Assembly (NCBI GenBank): GCA_002311865.1
Contig: DBZV01000131.1
Location: 57,344-75,191, forward strand
Source: Dehalococcoidia bacterium UBA1151
Lineage (GTDB): Bacteria > Chloroflexota > Dehalococcoidia > Lucifugimonadales > Lucifugimonadaceae
DNA: 17,848 nt
Reading direction: 5' to 3'
Shown here piece after piece: positions 14,016-17,848 of this stretch. The position numbers and the translations under genes were made by a program. Within the stretch, counting starts at the first letter, position 1, and each line of letters begins with the position of its first letter. The notes under the pieces are model-generated. The model had not been told where the DNA came from. It saw only the letters and a program-made list of their open reading frames with translations, and ran no database searches.

Positions 14016-17000
14016 ATGGCTCAGGATTTCATCACCGTTAAGGGTGCCCGCGAGCACAACCTGAAGAATATCGACGTCAAGATTCCGCGCGACAAACTCG
14101 TGGTGATCACTGGCGTTTCGGGTTCAGGCAAGTCTTCTCTTGCGTTCGACACCATCTACGCGGAAGGCCAGCGCCGTTACGTGGAGTCGCTCTCCGCTTA
14201 CGCCCGCCAGTTCCTGGGCCGGATGGAGAAGCCGGATGTCGATCACATTGAAGGGCTGAGTCCTTCGATATCAATCGACCAGAAAGGCGTCTCTCGGAAC
14301 CCGCGTTCGACAGTTGGCACTGTTACTGAGATTTATGACTATCTGCGGCTGCTGTTTTCCCGGGCGGGACGCCCACACTGCCCCAACTGCGGTCGTCCGG
14401 TGTCGAGGCAGACGGTCCAGCAAATCGTGGATTCCGTAAATCGGCAGCCTGAGGGTACGCGGTTCATGGTCCTGTCACCCAACGTGATCCATATGAAGGG
14501 TGAGCATCAGGGCATCTTCGATGCGGCGCGCGCCAGTGGTTTCGTCCGGGTGCGGGTCGATGGCGACGTGCGCGATCTTGAAGAAGAGATCAAGCTGGCG
14601 AAGACGAAGTGGCACGATATCGAAACCGTCGTCGACCGTCTCGTGATCGGCCCTGAGACTGATCTGACCAGGATGACCGACTCTATCGAGACGGCGCTGC
14701 GTCTATCTGGCGGTACGGTGATCATCGGAGTGGTTGGTGGTGATGATGCTGACCACGACATCGTCTACTCAGAGAAGTTCGCGTGCGTCCACTGCGATAT
14801 TTCAATCCAGGAGTTGGAGCCACGCAACTTCTCATTCAACACACCTTACGGGGCGTGCACAAGGTGCTCCGGGTTGGGTTTCGCCATGGAGGTGGATCCT
14901 GATCTGGTCATCCCGGACAAGAGCTTCAGCCTGAACGATGGTGCAGTCGCGCCGTGGCAGTCGGGCGGAATCCCGACGACGTGGACCTCATCGCAGCTTG
15001 AAGCGATTGCGGATGCGTACGGCTTCGATATGGATATCCCGGTAAAGGATCTCCCGCCTGAGGCGTTGGAGGTTGTGCTGTACGGCACGAAGGGCGATCG
15101 TGTCGTGGTGGCCCATAGGTCGGCCAGCGGTCGACGGCACCGGTGGCGGATGACCTTCCGAGGGGTCATCCCGAGCCTGCAGAGGCGCTACTCGAACACC
15201 GAGTCTGAAAAGGTTCGAGATGAGATCGAGCGCTACATGACGCAGGTGGCATGTTCTGCGTGCGGCGGGATGCGGCTCAAGCGAGAGACGCTGGCGGTAA
15301 CCGTGCTGGGCGTGAACATCATTGAAGTGACTCAGCAGTCAGTTGAGCGTGCCCTGGAGTGGGTCACCGCGTGCCAGACGGAGAAGTGGCCGGATGGACG
15401 CGCTACGGAAGAGCCTCTTTCTATCCGCGAGGCCGCGATCGGTGAGCAGATATTCAAAGAGATTTATGAGCGCCTGGGATTCCTGTCTCGAGTTGGGCTC
15501 GATTACCTGACGCTGGACCGGATGGCTGCAACGTTATCGGGAGGCGAAGGTCAACGAATTCGACTCGCTACGCAGATCGGGTCGGGTTTGATGGGTGTGC
15601 TATATGTCTGCGACGAGCCGTCGATTGGACTGCATCCAATCGATGATGATCGCCTGATCGCCACGCTGAAGCGACTTCGCGACCTTGGGAACACTGTGAT
15701 AATCGTGGAGCACGATGAAGCGATCATGCGAGCGGCTGACCACATCATCGATATCGGACCGAAGGCCGGTGAGCATGGCGGCGAGTTGATCGCCGAGGGG
15801 CCGATCGAAGCCATTACGGCTTCCAAAAAGTCGTTGACCGGCGCGTATCTCTCTGGCCGCGAGAAGATCGCTATACCCAAGAAGCGGCGTAATGGCAAGG
15901 CATCGAAGCTCACCATCAGAGGCGCTCGCGCCAACAACCTGAAAAACATCGACGTCGATATTCCGCTGGGCAAGTTCACGTGCGTGACCGGCGTTAGCGG
16001 CTCCGGCAAGAGCAGCCTTATCAATGAGATCCTGCACAAGCGCGTTGCCCAGATGTTCTACAGAGCCAAAGACAGGCCCGGCCCACACGATTCCATTGAG
16101 GGACTCGATCAGATCGACAAGCTGGTCAACATTGACCAGTCGCCAATCGGCCGAACGCCGCGCAGCAACCCTGCCACATACACCGGCCTGTTTTCGCCGG
16201 TGCGAACGCTTTTTGCGTCGATGCCGGAAGCGAAGGCGCGTGGTTACACCGCTGGCCGCTTCTCATTCAACGTCAAGGGCGGTCGGTGCGAGGCGTGCTC
16301 CGGTGCGGGATACGTGCAGATTGAAATGCAGTTCCTGCCCGATGTGACGGTGCCGTGCGAGATATGCAATGGCGCTCGATACAACCGTGAGGCGCTGGAG
16401 ATCAAGTTCAAGGGCGCGAGTATTTCAGACGTGCTCAACATGAGCGTATCGGACGCCCACGAACTGTTCGAGAATATTCCTGCAGCGCGCACCAAGCTTG
16501 CCACGCTGGTGGATGTGGGCCTTGGGTACATCAGACTTGGGCAGCCGGCGACGACGCTCTCCGGGGGTGAGGCTCAGCGAGTAAAACTTGCCACTGAGCT
16601 ATCGAAGCGAGCCACCGGTAAGACGCTCTATATTCTGGACGAGCCTACAACCGGCCTTTCGTTCTCTGACGCGGATGCGTTGCTGCAAGTACTGCATAAA
16701 CTGGTTGATACAGGCAACACCGTAGTCGTGATTGAGCACCATCTCGATCTCATCAAGAATGCCGATTGGATCATCGACCTGGGTCCCCATGCTGGAGAAC
16801 GCGGTGGCAATTTGGTGGCCGAAGGCACACCGGAGTACATCGCATCCGTGGGGTCGTCGTATACGGGCCAGTACCTGAAAAAGATGCCTGGATTGAAGGC
16901 TCGCAAGAGTGATCCCGGCAAGACGTATGGCGCGAAGAAGGCGAAGGCGGCCGGGGTGAAGACAGCCAACGTCAAGCCCAGAGGGAAGAACGGCCGTAAG

Positions 17001-17144
17001 CCATCAGCGAATGGCGCGAAACCAGCGTCGCCGAAGAAGCGGCGAACAAAGGCGCCTGCCGCACGGGCATTGAGCGAAGTGATGCCAGGGATCGCTAATT
17101 TCGAAACTCTTCGCGATGCCGATCGCCCGCCACCTTCTACCTGA
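14016..17144 (+). CDS. uvrA: UvrABC excinuclease subunit A
   Basis: Damage-recognition ATPase of nucleotide excision repair, 1042 residues from ATG 14016 (AAAGG five bases upstream). A longer frame from 13947 lacks an SD and any family match. Two ABC modules are complete: Walker A GVSGSGKSS near residues 33-41 and again near 657-665; signatures LSGGEGQRIRLA and LSGGEAQRVKLA; Walker B with CDEPSIGLH and LDEPTTGLS. Zinc-binding Cys pairs are present (CPNC, CVHC, CTRC in the first half; CEAC and CEIC in the second). Two oddities: the second module reads GLSFSD where UvrA usually has GLHF, replacing the His; and after the usual end near residue 955 there is a Lys/Arg/Ala/Pro-rich tail of about 88 residues. 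The stop is TGA. It acts with UvrB and UvrC, not in the window. Confidence 0.97.
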   Translation: MAQDFITVKGAREHNLKNIDVKIPRDKLVVITGVSGSGKSSLAFDTIYAEGQRRYVESLSAYARQFLGRMEKPDVDHIEGLSPSISIDQKGVSRNPRSTVGTVTEIYDYLRLLFSRAGRPHCPNCGRPVSRQTVQQIVDSVNRQPEGTRFMVLSPNVIHMKGEHQGIFDAARASGFVRVRVDGDVRDLEEEIKLAKTKWHDIETVVDRLVIGPETDLTRMTDSIETALRLSGGTVIIGVVGGDDADHDIVYSEKFACVHCDISIQELEPRNFSFNTPYGACTRCSGLGFAMEVDPDLVIPDKSFSLNDGAVAPWQSGGIPTTWTSSQLEAIADAYGFDMDIPVKDLPPEALEVVLYGTKGDRVVVAHRSASGRRHRWRMTFRGVIPSLQRRYSNTESEKVRDEIERYMTQVACSACGGMRLKRETLAVTVLGVNIIEVTQQSVERALEWVTACQTEKWPDGRATEEPLSIREAAIGEQIFKEIYERLGFLSRVGLDYLTLDRMAATLSGGEGQRIRLATQIGSGLMGVLYVCDEPSIGLHPIDDDRLIATLKRLRDLGNTVIIVEHDEAIMRAADHIIDIGPKAGEHGGELIAEGPIEAITASKKSLTGAYLSGREKIAIPKKRRNGKASKLTIRGARANNLKNIDVDIPLGKFTCVTGVSGSGKSSLINEILHKRVAQMFYRAKDRPGPHDSIEGLDQIDKLVNIDQSPIGRTPRSNPATYTGLFSPVRTLFASMPEAKARGYTAGRFSFNVKGGRCEACSGAGYVQIEMQFLPDVTVPCEICNGARYNREALEIKFKGASISDVLNMSVSDAHELFENIPAARTKLATLVDVGLGYIRLGQPATTLSGGEAQRVKLATELSKRATGKTLYILDEPTTGLSFSDADALLQVLHKLVDTGNTVVVIEHHLDLIKNADWIIDLGPHAGERGGNLVAEGTPEYIASVGSSYTGQYLKKMPGLKARKSDPGKTYGAKKAKAAGVKTANVKPRGKNGRKPSANGAKPASPKKRRTKAPAARALSEVMPGIANFETLRDADRPPPST

Positions 17145-17164
17145 ACACCCCGCCCCTGAACCGG

Positions 17165-17360
17165 CATCCCGGACGCCCCGCCCTCGCACCGTCATCCCGG
17201 ACGCCGGTAGGCGAGCCGGGATCCAGATCCGCACAGAAACAAAGTTCACAGACAACTAATCGGTGTGACCGGGTTGAGTTCAAGGAACGGGGTGGCATCG
17301 CAACATTAGGTGCGCGTGCCTGGATCCCGGATATCTCCCCAAAGCCTTCGATTCCGGGAT
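17165..17360. repeat. ATCCCGG/CCGGGAT interspersed repeat copies
   Basis: CATCCCGGACGCC occurs directly repeated at 17165-17177 and 17193-17205. The second copy closes a strong hairpin: ATCCCGG (17194-17200) with CCGGGAT (17216-17222) and an inner CGCC/GGCG stem with loop GGTA. A second unit in the opposite orientation runs from 17320 to 17362, with the same 7-bp stem (17324-17330 with 17354-17360). The pattern resembles dispersed intergenic palindromes. The first hairpin, 50 bp beyond the uvrA stop, may also end or protect the uvrA transcript. Confidence 0.55.
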
Positions 17361-17497
17361 GATGGTCTATTGGGGTACGGCGTTACACGTGGAAGCGCCG
17401 TCACATGCCGCTCGATTGAAAAAAGTTTGCAACAGGACCCGTAGAAGTACTGAGATCTGAGTTATGAGCGAGAATTTTTTCTTCGTGCGGCGACATT

Positions 17498-17590
17498 TAT
17501 ACCATCTGGTTTGGATGAGGCGTAAGCCCGCGCGGGAATGTTCCGCGCGATGACGTGGGCTAACTTGGGGTTTGATGCCATGTTGGTATG
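17498..17590. other. Possible structured RNA or complex hairpin
   Basis: A GC-rich hairpin, CGCGCGGGAA (17529-17538) with TTCCGCGCG (17541-17549, one bulge), is extended by AGCCC/GGGCT (17525-17529 with 17557-17561) across an asymmetric loop. ATACCA (17499-17504) and TGGTAT (17584-17589) can close an outer stem. It may be a terminator-like end for the flanking convergent genes or an unannotated small RNA; strand and function are unknown. Confidence 0.3.
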
Positions 17591-17635
17591 AGCAGATTTT
17601 TGAATCGGCCCTAGCTAGCCGCTCGGAGCACGCCC

Positions 17636-17848
17636 CTACTCGTACACCGCGTCCAGTTGGAACGGGTAGAGCGACTCACGGATGCGTTTGTAGTCGAAGA
17701 AGCTCAGGTCCGCGATGGTCACCCCGGGTGTGTTTACCAGGATTATTTCCGCTGCGATTGGCTGGTACGCAGGCCGTGGCGACACTATACCCTTGGCCAC
17801 GACTACCCGATACTCCTCTGGCCAGATGCCGATGTGATACATCTGCTC
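17636..17848 (-). CDS. M81-family (MlrC-like) metallopeptidase, C-terminal part
   Basis: The last 70 residues of a protein whose beginning lies beyond the right edge of the window; the frame is open to base 17848, so the Met at 17842 is internal. The segment WPEEYRVVVAKGIVSPRPAY, then PIAAEIILVNTPGVTIADLS and the final YPFQLD, matches in order the C-terminal domain of M81 peptidases (MlrC, microcystinase C type), which normally end with a YRRL...WPLD-type motif. The zinc-binding residues of this family lie in the N-terminal domain and cannot be checked here. The gene converges on uvrA across 491 bp of repeat-bearing spacer. The natural substrate is unknown; most family members are not microcystin-degrading enzymes. 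Confidence 0.7.
   Translation of the reverse strand, partial: EQMYHIGIWPEEYRVVVAKGIVSPRPAYQPIAAEIILVNTPGVTIADLSFFDYKRIRESLYPFQLDAVYE

Larger units (their letters stand above)
17145..17635. other. Non-coding region with hairpin repeats between convergent genes
   Basis: No gene is supported in these 491 bp. The left part holds copies of an ATCCCGG...CCGGGAT repeat (17165-17360, described separately). The middle, about 17365-17495, is AT-richer and shows no clear signal. The right part can fold around a GC-rich stem (17498-17590). The region lies between the 3' ends of uvrA and the M81 peptidase, so terminators for both are expected; no classical stem with U-tract was found. Confidence 0.5.

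Noticed and set aside
15551..16088. Two overlapping 162-residue minus-strand frames inside uvrA
   Set aside because: Both are antisense to conserved UvrA motifs, overlap each other in different frames, and match no known family.

Overview
The window looks like chromosomal DNA of a free-living bacterium. The GC content is moderately high by eye, GTG and TTG starts are common, and most genes have clear Shine-Dalgarno (SD) sites. Gene content (lipoprotein DUF3179, RecQ with a C-terminal helix-turn-helix extension, M81/MlrC-type peptidase, DUF1326 next to DUF2182, short intergenic repeats) suggests Chloroflexota, possibly the Dehalococcoidia/SAR202 side. That placement is inference from gene families, not proof. 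No rRNA, tRNA, CRISPR array, prophage or complete insertion sequence was recognised.

Layout. (1) 41-2775: a two-gene iron-type ABC importer unit, a fused two-domain permease and an ATPase whose start overlaps the permease stop by one base. The solute-binding protein is not in the window. (2) 2726-5015, minus strand: an alpha/beta hydrolase followed after one base by an MFS transporter, converging on and overlapping the ABC ATPase gene by 50 bp. (3) 5036-6568, divergent by only 20 bp: a lipoprotein of the DUF3179 family read through an in-frame TGA. (4) 6568-7744: repeat-rich spacer around a GNAT acetyltransferase. (5) 7745-10782: RecQ helicase, a small secreted lipoprotein and a 53-residue membrane protein missed by size cut-offs. 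(6) 11082-13005: DUF1326, DUF2182 and a frame-disrupted NrtS-like membrane protein. (7) 13021-17144: recO and uvrA, which with recQ make three DNA-repair genes in 10 kb. (8) 17145-17635: non-coding DNA with hairpin repeats, then the C-terminal end of an M81 peptidase running off the window on the minus strand.

The most notable signal is in region 3. The TGA at 5837-5839 falls exactly where DUF3179 proteins have the first Cys of a conserved CxxCG motif, so the product would read F-U-T-L-C-G-T. The frame continues without another stop to 6568 with full family similarity. A perfect 7-bp hairpin with a UGUA loop begins 15 nt after the TGA, as expected for a bacterial selenocysteine insertion (SECIS) element. 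TGA serves as an ordinary stop elsewhere here (DUF1326, uvrA). I therefore annotate one 510-residue selenoprotein rather than two genes or a pseudogene. After lipidation of Cys30, Sec268 and Cys271 would be the only Cys/Sec residues in the protein, which suggests an extracytoplasmic redox or metal-binding UxxC pair. The Sec biosynthesis genes (selA, selB, selC, selD) are not in this window.
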